DNA of 64,000 nucleotides from Kitasatospora paranensis. Lineage in GTDB: Bacteria; Actinomycetota; Actinomycetes; Streptomycetales; Streptomycetaceae. A program made the translations under genes and the position numbers. Every line of letters starts with the position of its first letter. Position 1 is the first letter of the stretch. The DNA is taken from the NCBI RefSeq assembly GCF_039544005.1, contig NZ_BAABKV010000001.1, forward strand, positions 558,001 through 622,000. The letters are read 5' to 3'. Below are positions 1 through 9,027 of this stretch, in pieces. The notes below the pieces were generated by a model, which searched no databases, was not told where the DNA came from, and saw only the letters and a program-made list of their open reading frames with translations.

Positions 1-50
1 CTGTCGGTTCTTGTTGCCGGACTTTCGGCGGTCGCCCGGCGAGGTCCGGC

Positions 51-365
51 TCAGCCCGTCATGGCTCGGCCTACCGGCAGCTGCCCTTGATCCGGTTGGT
101 ATCGCCACCACGTCTGCAGCTCGATCATCGCGCCCGCGTCGCGCAGAGGGCCGACCCACGTGGCCGTCACGTCATCCCCGACCCCCTCGGCGAGGCGGAC
201 CGGCAGCGCCTGGGTCACGATCTGCTTGGCCCGCCAGAGACCGATGCCCATGCCCATGAGTTCCCGGAGCGCCTTCGCCACTTCGAGGGGCCGCGGGCCC
301 ACGTCGAGGAGCACGATGTCCTGGGGGATGTGGTCGCAGATCAGCACGAATCGGTCAGTCACCAT
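51..365 (-). CDS. Stand-alone bL12 C-terminal-like domain protein (104 aa)
   Basis: Almost the whole 104-residue protein resembles the C-terminal domain of ribosomal protein bL12: DIVLLDVGPRPLEVAKALRE followed by MGIGLWRAKQIV and LRDAGAMIEL, matching the bL12 pattern of a beta strand, an alpha helix carrying the G-L-x-x-A-K loop, and a final GA-x-(I/V)-E-L strand. The N-terminal dimerisation domain of true bL12 is absent, so it is not the ribosomal stalk protein. ATG at 363-365 was chosen because residues upstream in the open frame are Arg/Pro/Ala-rich and non-homologous. The next gene upstream ends its coding 45 bp away on the same strand. Its function is unknown; such domains occur in small actinobacterial proteins. 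Confidence 0.75.
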   Translation of the reverse strand: MVTDRFVLICDHIPQDIVLLDVGPRPLEVAKALRELMGMGIGLWRAKQIVTQALPVRLAEGVGDDVTATWVGPLRDAGAMIELQTWWRYQPDQGQLPVGRAMTG

Positions 366-409
366 GCTCCTCGATACAGGTTGGCAGCCGGCTCCAGTGA
401 GGGCTCGCG

Positions 410-898
410 TCACTCCTCCGGTGGTGTCCACATCACCCTGACCCGGTCGGCGGCGATGTCGAATCCGAGCAGCGGCTGCGGGCCGCCGCCTTCGGGGAAG
501 AGCGGCACCGACTTGCCCAGGCGGCGCCCTATCGCGCTCAGGAGCCCGCACAGGACGTCCAGTCGCGCCTGTCCCTGAAGTTCCCGGAGGTCGACATCGA
601 AGTCGATCTGCTCGCCCCCGAGGAACCGGAAGATCGCGCAGACCTCGGGATCAGGCCACGCCTTCAGGCTCGGGCACTCCGCGTCCGCCGGGCGGGACAG
701 CACGGCCTGGGCGCGGGGCAGTGGCAGCACTGCGTCGCCCTCGGCGTACTCGAAGGCCCAGCCCCGTTCCTCGATCAGGTCGAGCACGGCCTGCCAGTCG
801 GCCTCCGTCGTGTCCTCAACGAACACATCGGGCAGGCAGCCCCCATCCGTGGGATCGAGCAGCGAGGCGACCTGGTCGTCCCACAGCAGATCAGCCAT
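410..898 (-). CDS. Conserved hypothetical protein (162 aa)
   Basis: This soluble acidic 162-residue protein starts MADLLWDDQVASLL. I do not recognise a named domain. Its composition is globular, with alternating hydrophobic strands near residues 31-60 and 97-125 and a C-terminal FDIAADRVRVMWTPPEE stretch. The frame shows normal actinomycete codon bias from this ATG onward, and Arg/Pro-rich non-coding character upstream of it. It lies directly upstream of the bL12-like gene on the same strand, so the two may be cotranscribed. Confidence 0.65.
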   Translation of the reverse strand: MADLLWDDQVASLLDPTDGGCLPDVFVEDTTEADWQAVLDLIEERGWAFEYAEGDAVLPLPRAQAVLSRPADAECPSLKAWPDPEVCAIFRFLGGEQIDFDVDLRELQGQARLDVLCGLLSAIGRRLGKSVPLFPEGGGPQPLLGFDIAADRVRVMWTPPEE

Positions 899-1335
899 GC
901 CGCCATCCTGCCCGCCGGGCCCTGCCAAGCCGACCGATTTTCCTGGAGGAGCCCGATCAGCGACCTTGCCTGCGGGGCGTCCGTCGCGCTCAGGATGCGA
1001 AGGCGTGTCGGAGGAGCTCGCGCGACACGGCCGGCACGGCGGCGGTACGCGGTTCGAGGATGTCCGGAGAGGCAGGCCGTGGCAGCCGCGTCCGGGCCGT
1101 CCCGACGGGCGTCCCGCTTCAGGTGTGAGGCCCGCCGAACTTCCGCTCCGCGACCCCGAACGAGAGGACCTCCTGCACGGGTTCATCGGACCGCTCGAGA
1201 ACCGGCCGCCGGACAACGCGATCTCGGTGGGCGCTCCGGCGATGGGGCGTACACCGCCGACACCGCGTCGACGTGGCTCTCCGGGGGCCGGGTGCCGCGC
1301 GCGGGTGGCGTTTCGGCCGCTCGGTGCGGGTGGCC
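899..1335. other. Intergenic region, no convincing gene
   Basis: This 437-bp stretch separates the start of a minus-strand gene from the end of the GPP34 gene. Several frames are open because of the high GC, but none has convincing codon-position bias, a ribosome-binding site or recognisable similarity. The plus-strand translation around 1140-1260 looks slightly protein-like; it has no supported start and is not called. Confidence 0.5.
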
Positions 1336-1962
1336 TCATCCGGCTGCGGAGTCCCGCCTGCTGATCGCCTGGCGCAGGGCGAGCGGCAGCGGGCCGCAGA
1401 GGAGGGTGAGCTGCCTGATCCGGTCGCGGTGCTCGCGTCGTCGGCGGTGACTCAGCAGCAGTCGCAGCTGCGCTGCGGCGGCGAGCGCCACCAGGGCGGC
1501 GGCGCGAGGTTCCACCCGGCCGAGCGGGGTGCGCAGCGCAGCGTCGAAGGTGGCGACCAGTGCCCTGCGCGGGCGTGGGTCGCGCAGCTCGATCCTGGTG
1601 GCGGGGAAGAGTCCGAGGATCCGGTGCTGCTCGGTGCGGAGCAGGCCGGCCGCGGCGAGCTGCGCGGTGACCGTACGGACGGTGTGGCGGCGCCGGGCGA
1701 CGATGGTCCGCCACGCGGTCGGCCTCCGCTCGGCGACCTCCGCCAGCAGTTCGCCGAGCAGCGGGTCGAGACCGGCCGGGGCCTTCGCGGCGATCGCCGC
1801 CTTGCCGTCGGCGTCCCGCAGCAGGCCGCGATGCAGGAGTTCGGTCAGGGCCGCCGCGCGGAGCAGCATCTCCAGGTTGCGCGTCCCGGTGAGCCGGCCG
1901 CGTTCCGGGTCGTAGGCGAGCAGGTAGAGCATGCCGGGCAGGGAGCCTGGCTGTGCTGGCAT
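1336..1962 (-). CDS. GPP34 family (GOLPH3/Vps74-like) protein
   Basis: This 208-residue protein is of the GPP34 family, the bacterial relatives of eukaryotic GOLPH3/Vps74, which bind phosphoinositide headgroups at Golgi membranes. Visible hallmarks are an N-terminal [13 protein letters not shown] segment, the central [11 protein letters not shown] helix, a basic stretch near [15 protein letters not shown], and the repeated LxxRxAALVALA helices of the C-terminal half. ATG at 1960-1962 was preferred to one 45 bp upstream because GGAAGG sits eight bases ahead of it and it follows the previous stop by four bases. It is the third gene of an SPFH / RHH / GPP34 unit. Its role in bacteria is not established; a peripheral membrane function is plausible. 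Confidence 0.85.
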   Translation of the reverse strand: MPAQPGSLPGMLYLLAYDPERGRLTGTRNLEMLLRAAALTELLHRGLLRDADGKAAIAAKAPAGLDPLLGELLAEVAERRPTAWRTIVARRRHTVRTVTAQLAAAGLLRTEQHRILGLFPATRIELRDPRPRRALVATFDAALRTPLGRVEPRAAALVALAAAAQLRLLLSHRRRREHRDRIRQLTLLCGPLPLALRQAISRRDSAAG

Positions 1963-1966
1963 GGGG

Positions 1967-2197
1967 TCAACCTTCCGGATCCGGGGAACGGTCGGGGTCC
2001 TCGCCACTGGTCGGGCGGCCCCGCCTGGGCAGCCGGCCCACTCCGCCGGGCATCCGGCCGCTGTCGGTCAGCGCACGGCGGAGCAGGAACTCGATCTGCG
2101 CGTTGGTGCTGCGCAGTTCGTCGGAGGCCCAGCGGGCCAGCGCGTCGTGGACGGCCGGGTCGAGCCGGAGCAGGATCTTCTTTCGCTCCGTCGCCAC
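1967..2197 (-). CDS. Ribbon-helix-helix (Arc/MetJ-type) DNA-binding protein
   Basis: This 76-residue protein has the ribbon-helix-helix pattern in its first 45 residues: a basic strand ([11 protein letters not shown]), helix 1 ([15 protein letters not shown]), the turn STNAQ and helix 2 ([11 protein letters not shown]). The tail is Gly/Arg/Pro-rich and probably disordered. GTG at 2195-2197 was chosen because a GAGGAG Shine-Dalgarno lies seven bases upstream and the RHH fold begins at once. It starts 13 bp after the SPFH stop and ends four bp before the GPP34 start, so all three are probably one mRNA. It may autoregulate the unit. No toxin partner of known type is adjacent. Confidence 0.85.
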   Translation of the reverse strand: MATERKKILLRLDPAVHDALARWASDELRSTNAQIEFLLRRALTDSGRMPGGVGRLPRRGRPTSGEDPDRSPDPEG

Positions 2198-2210
2198 TGG
2201 TCGCTCCTCA

Positions 2211-3146
2211 CTACTGGTACAGGGAACCGGTGTTGACCACCGGCTGGGTGCCACGGTCGCCGCAGAGCACGACCAGGAGATTGCTCACCATGGCTGCCTT
2301 GCGCTCCTCGTCCAGCTCTACCACGTCGCGTTCGGCGAGCCGGTCGAGGGCCAGTTCCACCATGCCGACCGCGCCTTCGACGATCAGCCGACGCGCGGCC
2401 ACCACGGCGCCGGCCTGCTGGCGCTGCAGCATCACCTGGGCCACCTCGGGGGCGTAGGCGAGCCGGGTGATCCGCGATTCCACCACCCGCACGCCGGCCG
2501 AGGCGACCCTGCTGGCGATCTCCTCGTCCAGCTTCCGGGTGATCTCGTCGGCGCTGTCGCGGAGCGACAACTGGCCCGGCTGGTGGGCGTCGTAGGGGTA
2601 GCTGTTGGCGATGTGGCGGACGGCGGTCTCGGTCTGGATGGCGACGAACTCCACGAAGTCGTCCACCTCGAAGACGGCCTTGGCGGTGTCCTCGACCTGC
2701 CAGACCACGACGGCGGCCATCTCGATCGGGTTGCCGTCGGCGTCGTTGACCTTGGCGGTCTCGGTCTCGTGGTTGCGTATCCGGGTGGAGATCCGACGGC
2801 GTGAGGTGAAGGGGTTGACGAAGGTCAGGCCGTCGGCGCGGATGGTGCCGCGGTAGCTGCCGAGCAGCTGGACCACGCGGGCCTGGCCGGGGGCGACCAC
2901 GGTGAGGCCGCGCATCAGGATCAGGGACGCGATCAGGGTCAGCGGGCCGACGACGAGCAGGGTGACGCCGGCCGGCGAGCCGCCGTTCGCCTGCTGGACG
3001 GCACCGACGGCGATCATCCCCGGCCCGACGAGGAGGAGCAGCAGCAGGCAGAGCGCCAGCACGGGCAGTCCTGCACGGCCGGTGATCACGCGCTCGGTCA
3101 CCTTGGGGGCCGGCATGGCGGCGTTGTCGTACTCCTGAGCGGCCAT
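2211..3146 (-). CDS. SPFH/Band 7 (stomatin-prohibitin-flotillin) membrane protein
   Basis: This 311-residue protein has two N-terminal hydrophobic segments (about residues 27-48 and 60-80) followed by an SPFH domain. Recognisable features are [20 protein letters not shown], the [23 protein letters not shown] core, [10 protein letters not shown] and the long helix [20 protein letters not shown] ending in a [11 protein letters not shown] segment. SPFH proteins form oligomeric membrane microdomain scaffolds. It is the first gene of a tight operon with an RHH protein and a GPP34 protein. The ATG at 3144-3146 has GGAGAGAGGAG just upstream. The order of segments fits the actinobacterial SPFH family well. 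Confidence 0.92.
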   Translation of the reverse strand: MAAQEYDNAAMPAPKVTERVITGRAGLPVLALCLLLLLLVGPGMIAVGAVQQANGGSPAGVTLLVVGPLTLIASLILMRGLTVVAPGQARVVQLLGSYRGTIRADGLTFVNPFTSRRRISTRIRNHETETAKVNDADGNPIEMAAVVVWQVEDTAKAVFEVDDFVEFVAIQTETAVRHIANSYPYDAHQPGQLSLRDSADEITRKLDEEIASRVASAGVRVVESRITRLAYAPEVAQVMLQRQQAGAVVAARRLIVEGAVGMVELALDRLAERDVVELDEERKAAMVSNLLVVLCGDRGTQPVVNTGSLYQ

Positions 3147-3294
3147 CAGGCCGTCTCCTCTCTCCTCCGTTGCCCGCTAGCGCGGGCTTAGCAAAGTGAT
3201 ATCACTTTTATGGCGAGGAGAGAAGGCCCGGGCCCCGCACCGACTCGACAGGGGGCAGCAGCGCTGCATCGGCCCGAGCGCGCGGCCGGGCGGC

Positions 3295-4785
3295 TCATCC
3301 GTCGAGCGCCGCCAGCAGCCCGTGCTGCACGGGCAGCGGCAGAGCCGGGTTGGCGGCTGCCGCGTGGGCGAGTTCCTCGTCGTCCAGGAGTTCGGCGAGT
3401 CGCCGCGCAGGCAGGCGCGGGTGCCGGGCGGCATCGGCCCGTACGTCCGGGTCGGGGTCCGCGGAGAGCCGGTCCACCGTGCCCGGAGGTGTCCGGGGGT
3501 CGAGGAGGGCGAGCCGCCGGATCACCGGGTCCGGGGCGTCGGCGTAGCCGGCCAGCCCCGCGGTGGGGAAGTTCGGACGGGTCGTCAGCGCCCACCGGTC
3601 GCGGCCCGTGTACTCCAGCAGGCAGCGCAGCAGCAGCGTCGCCGGGGCGTGCGGGTGGTTCTGGGCGAGCAGGACCCGCACGCCCGGATCGGGATCGCAC
3701 GACAGCCGGGCCACGAGGTCCGGCGGCAGGCCCGGGTCGTACGCGGCCCGGCGGCGCAGCAGGGCGTGGCCGCTCAGGGAATGGCGGCGGGAGCGGGCAG
3801 GATCGAACATCCGGGCGGGGACGTCGGAGCGGCCGAAGGAGCCGTCCGGGTCGACCTGGTAGTCGATCGCGCCGCGTTCGTCCTCGGTGAGCGCCGGGTG
3901 CAGCGAGATCCGGGTGCGCACGGCCGGGTCGGGGTCGTCGGCGAGGGCCTGCCGCTGCGTCGCCGTCAGTTCCGGTCGGCCCGCCACCGTCTCGCGCACG
4001 CGGGGGTCGGGATCGCGGACCAGAAGCGCCAGGACGTCGAGCGGGAGGCTCGGATTGCCGGCGATCATCGCCCGGTCCTCCCTCCCCGCCGGGGCCGCCA
4101 TCACCCGTTCCACCACCCGGCGGGAGAGCGCGCCGTGCATCAGCAGGTGGGTCCGCGCGTGGCAGGGCCGGTCCGGCAGCGCGCGCTCGACAAGGTCGGG
4201 GTCGAGGTCTCTCTCCTTGAGCAGGACGTGCTCGCGCACCCCTTCGTCCGGGTCGGCGCGCAGGGCCGACCGTTCCTGCGCGGTCAGCTCCGACCACCAA
4301 CTGCAGGCGTACTCCCGGACCTTCGACTCCGGGTGCGAGGGGAACGTCCGCCGCGCCGAGCCCGGGACCTGTCGGTGGAGCATGCCGAGGAGTTCAGGAT
4401 CGTAGGTCTTGAGCATCCGGACGACCGTGTGCTCCGGGAGCTCGCTGCGCCCGTGCGCGTGGCCCGGTCCCTGGGCGAGCCAGGCACGGACCAGCCAGTG
4501 CTCGTCGTCCACCAGCTCCGCGCGCCGGGCGGGGTCGACGTGCGGGTTGGCGGCGAAGAAGCTCCGGGTGCGGTGGTCGGGGTGGAGGAGGACGGCGTCC
4601 ACCACCTCCGGTGGCAGGTCCCGGTCCCGGCAGAGGATCATCCGCACGGCGGCCGAGTCGCAGGCGAGGAGCCGGAGCAGCACGTCCGTGCCCGCGCTGG
4701 GGTTGAGTGCCAGCCCGGCGAGCCGACGGGCCGGAAGATCGGCCGCCTGCCAGATCTCGTCAGCCGTGCGTGGACGATGGCTCAT
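3295..4785 (-). CDS. Leucine-rich-repeat-variant (LRV/HEAT-like) repeat protein
   Basis: This 496-residue protein is made almost entirely of degenerate helical repeats of about 24 residues with the signature DPDPxVRxxVAxxP. Clear copies include RDPDPRVRETVAGRP, DDPDPAVRTRISLHP, CDPDPGVRVLLAQNH and ADPDPDVRADAARHP. Such leucine-rich-variant repeats form right-handed superhelices that usually bind proteins. There is no signal peptide, membrane segment or catalytic motif. It is preceded by a 350-bp leader carrying 10-bp iterons and is followed 148 bp later by the SPFH gene. Function unknown; a scaffolding role is inferred from the fold only. Confidence 0.8.
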   Translation of the reverse strand: MSHRPRTADEIWQAADLPARRLAGLALNPSAGTDVLLRLLACDSAAVRMILCRDRDLPPEVVDAVLLHPDHRTRSFFAANPHVDPARRAELVDDEHWLVRAWLAQGPGHAHGRSELPEHTVVRMLKTYDPELLGMLHRQVPGSARRTFPSHPESKVREYACSWWSELTAQERSALRADPDEGVREHVLLKERDLDPDLVERALPDRPCHARTHLLMHGALSRRVVERVMAAPAGREDRAMIAGNPSLPLDVLALLVRDPDPRVRETVAGRPELTATQRQALADDPDPAVRTRISLHPALTEDERGAIDYQVDPDGSFGRSDVPARMFDPARSRRHSLSGHALLRRRAAYDPGLPPDLVARLSCDPDPGVRVLLAQNHPHAPATLLLRCLLEYTGRDRWALTTRPNFPTAGLAGYADAPDPVIRRLALLDPRTPPGTVDRLSADPDPDVRADAARHPRLPARRLAELLDDEELAHAAAANPALPLPVQHGLLAALDG

Positions 4786-5137
4786 GATCGACGACTCCCC
4801 TGATCGAGCGAAGCGCCGATTCTAGTGCCGCGCAAGCCGCGGGCCGGCGGGGGCGGCAGCCTGGGCAGCAGCGGCGGCGGCCGGGCCTCGGGAGGCTCGC
4901 CGAAGGATCGCTCGCCGCCCGTGCCCGCGTGGGGCTCTCGGAGGTCCCGCAGCCACCTGGTGATGGTCAGGGATTGTCGGTGATACTCGGTGGCACTCGG
5001 AGATGCTCGGTGGCACTCGGTGACGGGACCGTGGCCCCGACAGCGTCCGGAGGAGCACCCGCCCGCGGTGTGAGATGCCCGTGGGCCACCCGAACACTAG
5101 ACTGGATCGGACCTTCCGACCCCTCGGGGAGGCTGTC
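4786..5137. other. Divergent intergenic region (LRV gene / pirin gene)
   Basis: This region of about 350 bp separates the divergent LRV-repeat and pirin genes and should hold both promoters. The notable element is a block of 10-bp iterons at about 4978-5021, listed separately. No protein-like frame is convincing here. Confidence 0.6.
4978..5021. repeat. 10-bp iterons CGGTGGCACT upstream of the pirin gene
   Basis: Four head-to-tail 10-bp units lie in exact 10-bp register: CGGTGATACT, CGGTGGCACT, CGGAGATGCT and CGGTGGCACT, followed by a partial CGGTGA. A period close to one helical turn places every unit on the same face of DNA, as in regulator-binding iterons. They lie about 115 bp before the pirin start and 190 bp before the opposite LRV gene. 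Confidence 0.6.
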
Positions 5138-6138
5138 ATGCCCGCCGTGACCGTTGACAATGTGCTGGATCTTCCGCGTATCGCCGAGCCCGATCCGCAG
5201 GTCGCCGCGCAGCGGACGGTCACGACGGTGACGTCGGCGCCCAGCGGCTTCGAGGGCGAGGGCTTCCCGGTGTACCGGGCCTTCGCCGGCGTTCCGACAC
5301 AGGCGCTGGACCCGTTCGTCCACATGGACCAGATGGGCCAGGTCGACTACGCACCGGGCGAGCCCAAGGGGACGCCGTGGCACCCGCACCGGGGTTCGAA
5401 ACCGTCACCTACATGATCGACGGCCTCTTCCAGCACCAGGACTCGCACGGGGGCGGCGGTCTGATCACCGACGGCGCCACCCAGTGGATGACCGCGGGCA
5501 GCGGCATCCTGCACATCGAGACGCCGCCCGAGGCGCTGGTCGTCTCCGGCGGCCTGTTCCACGGCGTCCAGCTGTGGGTCAACCTGCCCAAGGCCAGCAA
5601 GTGGAACCCGCCCAAGTACCAGAGCATCGAAGGCCACGAGGTCACGCTGCTGTCCTCCGTCGACGGCGGCGCGCTGGTGCGGGTGATCGCCGGAAACCTC
5701 GACGGACATCCCGGCCCCGGCTCGACGTTCACCCCGATCACCCTGGCCCACGCCACCATCGCCCCGGGTGCCCGCCTCGTCCTGCCGTGGCGCCCCGACT
5801 TCAACGCCTTGGTCTACGCGCTGGCGGGGCACGGTTCGGTGGGCGCCGAGGGTCGGCCCCTTGCCGCTCACCAGCTCGCGGTCCTCGGCGCGGGCGATGC
5901 CCTGACCGTCACCGCGAGCAGCCGACCCGACGGTGGCACGGCCGAGCTGGACGTGCTGATCCTGGGCGGCGAGCCGATCCGGGAGCCGGTCTTCCACTAC
6001 GGGCCGTTCGTGATGAACACCAAGGCCGAGGTCATCCAGGCCATGGAGGACTACGAGGCCGGCCGGCTCGGGGTGATTCCGGAGGACGCGATCATGCCGC
6101 ACACCGCGCGGGGAGTGGAGCGTCGCCCGGAGAGGTGA
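5138..6138 (+). CDS. Pirin family protein, one frameshift
   Basis: This is a cupin-fold pirin of about 333 residues. The first part (MPAVTVDNVLDLPRIAEPDP to GTPWHPHRG) and the second (FETVTYMIDGLFQHQDSHGG onward) lie in different frames. Restoring one base at about 5391-5396 (GGGGTT) gives HPHRGFETVTYMIDG, the conserved pirin metal-site segment, and a total length divisible by three. The metal ligands visible are His in HPHRGFET, His in QHQDSHG and Glu in ILHIETP. Pirins are iron-binding proteins, some with quercetinase activity; the substrate here cannot be read from sequence. The break is more likely a sequencing deletion than decay, because both halves are fully conserved. Confidence 0.85.
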
Positions 6139-6430
6139 CAGCAGGCGCGCCAGCACGGGGGTCTCGTCCTCATCCTGGCCTGCCGCACCGTCAGGAGTAC
6201 GGGCCGGGAGGCCACGGCCCGGTCCCGGGGTGGTCCCCTCCCCTACCGACGGCGCCTCACCTCCGCGCGGTCGAGCCCCGCAGCAACGCCGCGCCTCCGG
6301 CGCACGGCTGTGATGGCGCATGCGCCGGGGGCGCGCGGAGATCCGAACGCGCGGACTCGCGCGAACACATCCCGGAAATGGTTCGGATGCCAAGCAACGA
6401 TGAGAGCTCCATCGGACACCGGAGGTAACC
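6139..6430. other. Intergenic region
   Basis: No gene is seen between the pirin stop and the SNase-like start. The only clear element is the strong GGAGG at 6421-6425 preceding ATG 6431. Confidence 0.5.
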
Positions 6431-7103
6431 ATGTCCATGCTGCTCATCACCGGGACCTACCAGATCCTCGGCGACAGCCCCGACGGCGACACCGTCCACT
6501 TCGTGCCGAACGACCCGGCCTTCTGGTGCGACCTTCCCGGCAGGCACAAGGTCAAGCGGGACGAGCACGGCGGCGTCCCGATCCGGCTGGACGGGATCGA
6601 CGCCACCGAGACCCACTACCCCGGCGTCGGCCCGAGCTCCGTGCACCAGCCCCTGGGGCTCGGCGCCCACGCCGCCCGGAACGAGCTGCTGAACTGGCTG
6701 GGCTTCACCGGTCTACCCCACCTTCTACGACAACCTCCCCGACGCCCTGCGGACGGACATGACCGCCACCGCGCAACAGGCACGGACGGCCAAGACCCCC
6801 AACAGCGTCTGGCTGAACGACGTGACCACCACCGGCGCGAAGATCGAGAACCTCGACTCGATCACCGAGGACCTGGTCATCCTGCCCAAACTCTTCCGCC
6901 GCCTCGCGGACTACGTCAGGGTCTTCGGCCCGGACCTGATCGGCCTGCCCGCCTTCCTGGCCGGCGGTGGGGACGAGTTCTGGTTCACCGACGACCCCAG
7001 GAGGAAGCACGTCATCGGCCTGCAGCACGTGGTCGAGGTCACCAACGGCAGCACGCTGCGCATGACCCGCCCCATCGAGGACCTCGTCTTCTTCGAGAAG
7101 TAG
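6431..7103 (+). pseudogene. SNase-like (thermonuclease-family) gene with internal out-of-frame deletion
   Basis: The N-terminal half (MLLITGTYQILGDSPDGDTV, IRLDGIDATETHY, VHQPLGLGAHAARNELLNWL) is the start of an actinobacterial nuclease-homologue protein. The C-terminal half lies in another frame (YPTFYDNLPDALR, LVILPKLFRRLADY, PIEDLVFFEK). From memory of the family, the two conserved blocks are normally separated by roughly 70-80 residues that would include part of the catalytic core; here they abut at about 6709-6712. Unlike the other frameshifts in this window, the net shift is +1 (length 3n+1), consistent with a real internal deletion. GGAGGTAA precedes the ATG. Probably non-functional. 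Confidence 0.7.
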
Positions 7104-7273
7104 TACGGGGCACCTGCCGCTCGGTGGAGGCCTGCACCCCGGCCATGATGGCCGTCCCGGCAAGGGGGCGGCTTCCACGTCCCGGGTCGGGGACGGCATC
7201 AGATCCGCGGTCAGGTCGGGGCGGTGGCCCTCAGGTGTCGAGGACGTCGGCGCCGCACGGCACACTTGTCCCC

Positions 7274-7662
7274 ATGACGCCCGACACACTCAAAGCCGTC
7301 TGCCTCGGACTGAACGGCACGGTCGAGACCTTCCCCTTCAACCCGGAGACCTCCGTCTTCAAGGTCGGGGGAAGGTGTTCGCGATCAGCGCCCTGGACGC
7401 CGACCCGCTGAGTGTGAGCCTGAAGTGCGAACCCGAACTCGCCGTGCGGCTGCGCGCGGCCCACCCGGCAATCACCCCCGGCTGGCACCTGAACAAGCGT
7501 CACTGGAACACGGTGGCCCTCGACGGATCGTTGCCCGACACCCTGGTCCGCGAAATGATCGAGGACTCCTACGACCTGATCGTCGCCAAGCTCCCCCGCC
7601 TCCAGCGACTCCAACTGGACTGGCCCGGGACGCCCAGGGCGCCCGGGACCGACGAGCGCTGA
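7274..7662 (+). CDS. MmcQ/YjbR family DNA-binding protein, one frameshift
   Basis: This is a small YjbR/CyaY-fold protein of 129 residues. It starts MTPDTLKAVCLGLNGTVETF, and after one restored base reads VGGKVFAISALDADPLSVSLKC, then PGWHLNKRHWNTVALDG and IEDSYDLIVAKLPRLQR, all typical of MmcQ/YjbR proteins. The break is in the five-G run at 7367-7371, where six G keep the frame. The family is thought to bind DNA and some members confer mitomycin resistance, but no biosynthetic partner is adjacent here. Confidence 0.85.
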
Positions 7663-7815
7663 GGCCGCCGACTCGGCCCGTCCCGGCGGCACCTCCGAAC
7701 GGCACTCCTGGCGCCCAACATCTCCGGGCCGACCGCGAAAGCGGAGATGCCGGCCTCGCTCGGAAAGCCCGACGTCGTCGGGTGCTCGCGGTGGGCAACG
7801 GGTACTGGCGGAGAT

Positions 7816-8835
7816 TCAGGAGTGGAGCCAGCTCCCGCGGGGCGGGACGTCCGTCGCACGGGACTGCGCGAGTTGGGCGACCTGGCGGGCGGACAGCGGC
7901 TGGGCCCAGGTCTCGACGTCGGCGACCGAACCGTTCCAGGCATCGACCCAGTGCGACTTGTAGCGGGCCCGACCGATCTGGAGCGGACCGCTGGACGGCA
8001 GGATGCCGGGCACCGGGACGGTTTCGGCAAGGGCTCCGTCGACGTACAGCGATATGCTCTTCGCCCTGGCGTCGTAGACACCGGTCAGCGTCGTCCAGCG
8101 GCCGAGGGCGGCCGGTCCGGAGGAGAGCGCCATGACGCTCTTGCCGGTCTCGGCGGCCGACTGCACCTTGAACACCCACCGGTTGTGGTTGGCGGCTGAG
8201 GAGTCGTCGCGGCCGAGGTAGAGCGAGAAGAAGGCGTCGCCGCCCTGGGAGACCGCCGCCTTGGGATCGGTCGCGGCGCTGTTGCTCACCACGGCGGAGA
8301 CGGTGAAGCTCGCCGAGGTGTCGATGCCGCCCGAGTCGGTCGCGGCCCAGCCGTCGCCGTTGCCGGGCAGCGTCAGCGCCGGCCCGCTGTGCCCGGCGAC
8401 CGTGCCGGGCCGGGCGGCCGGGCCGAGCCGCACGCCGGGGACCTCGACGGGCGCCGCGCCGGAGGCCGTGGCCGAGGGCGCGGGCGTGCCGGACACCGAT
8501 CCGCTCGGCGCGGAGGCCTGGGGCGAGGCGTCGGCCGCTCCCGATGCTGCGGGCGAACCGGGCGCGGCTCCGGCACCGGCGGAGGTGGCGGCGGCGGAGG
8601 AGGTGGCGGCGAGTTGCTGACCGGCCGTCGGGTGCGACGTGTCCGCTCCCTGGACCGCGACCGCGGCACCGACGATGCCTATCAGGGCGACCGCACCGGC
8701 CCCGCCGACGATCACCCGGATCCGCTGCTTTCGCCGGCGGACGTCCCGTTCGTTCGCCTCGGCCATCGCCGCCCAGTCCGGACCGCCCCCGGCCGCTCCG
8801 GGCGGGAATCCCTGACTGCTCCAGCCGCCACTCAC
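7816..8835 (-). CDS. Membrane-anchored LamG/concanavalin-like domain protein
   Basis: This 339-residue protein has a cytoplasmic N-terminus with a basic RRRKQRIR stretch, one transmembrane helix (IRVIVGGAGAVALIGIVGAAV, about residues 38-60), a Ser/Ala/Pro-rich extracellular linker of about 70 residues, and a C-terminal LamG-like beta-sandwich: ASFTVSAVV, FFSLYLGRDD, WVFKVQS, WTTLTGVYDARAKSISLYVDG and VADVETWAQPLSARQVAQLA. Such domains bind carbohydrate or protein outside the cell. GTG at 8833-8835 is preferred because GAGAGGG lies upstream and no homology extends beyond it. Confidence 0.8.
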   Translation of the reverse strand: MSGGWSSQGFPPGAAGGGPDWAAMAEANERDVRRRKQRIRVIVGGAGAVALIGIVGAAVAVQGADTSHPTAGQQLAATSSAAATSAGAGAAPGSPAASGAADASPQASAPSGSVSGTPAPSATASGAAPVEVPGVRLGPAARPGTVAGHSGPALTLPGNGDGWAATDSGGIDTSASFTVSAVVSNSAATDPKAAVSQGGDAFFSLYLGRDDSSAANHNRWVFKVQSAAETGKSVMALSSGPAALGRWTTLTGVYDARAKSISLYVDGALAETVPVPGILPSSGPLQIGRARYKSHWVDAWNGSVADVETWAQPLSARQVAQLAQSRATDVPPRGSWLHS

Positions 8836-9027
8836 GGTGTCCCTCTCCCCCGTCGCCCATCGACGACCGCACACTCTAGCGACCCGGGCTGCGGTGTTCG
8901 GTGAAGGCCCCGCAGATCACCGGCCCCGCCCGGCCGGTGGGAGGCGGGGACGGCGCCCGCAAGGCCGACCGGCGGCGACGGTGAAAATCGCTGTCCGATG
9001 ACCGGAGCACGGTGGTAGACATCCGGC

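Noticed and set aside
899..1335. Plus-strand fragment that looks weakly protein-like around 1140-1260
   Set aside because: Only about 40 residues look protein-like; there is no start, stop context or recognised family.
1967..3146. Toxin-antitoxin module involving the ribbon-helix-helix protein
   Set aside because: No toxin-like partner is adjacent. The neighbours are SPFH and GPP34 proteins, so an antitoxin role is not supported.
3188..4300. Long minus- and plus-strand frames overlapping the LRV-repeat gene
   Set aside because: They are Arg/Gly/Pro-rich shadow translations with no homology or ribosome-binding site; the LRV frame has clear repeats and codon bias.
4822..5416. Minus-strand genes opposite the pirin start
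   Set aside because: The frames are low-complexity and conflict with the conserved pirin coding strand.
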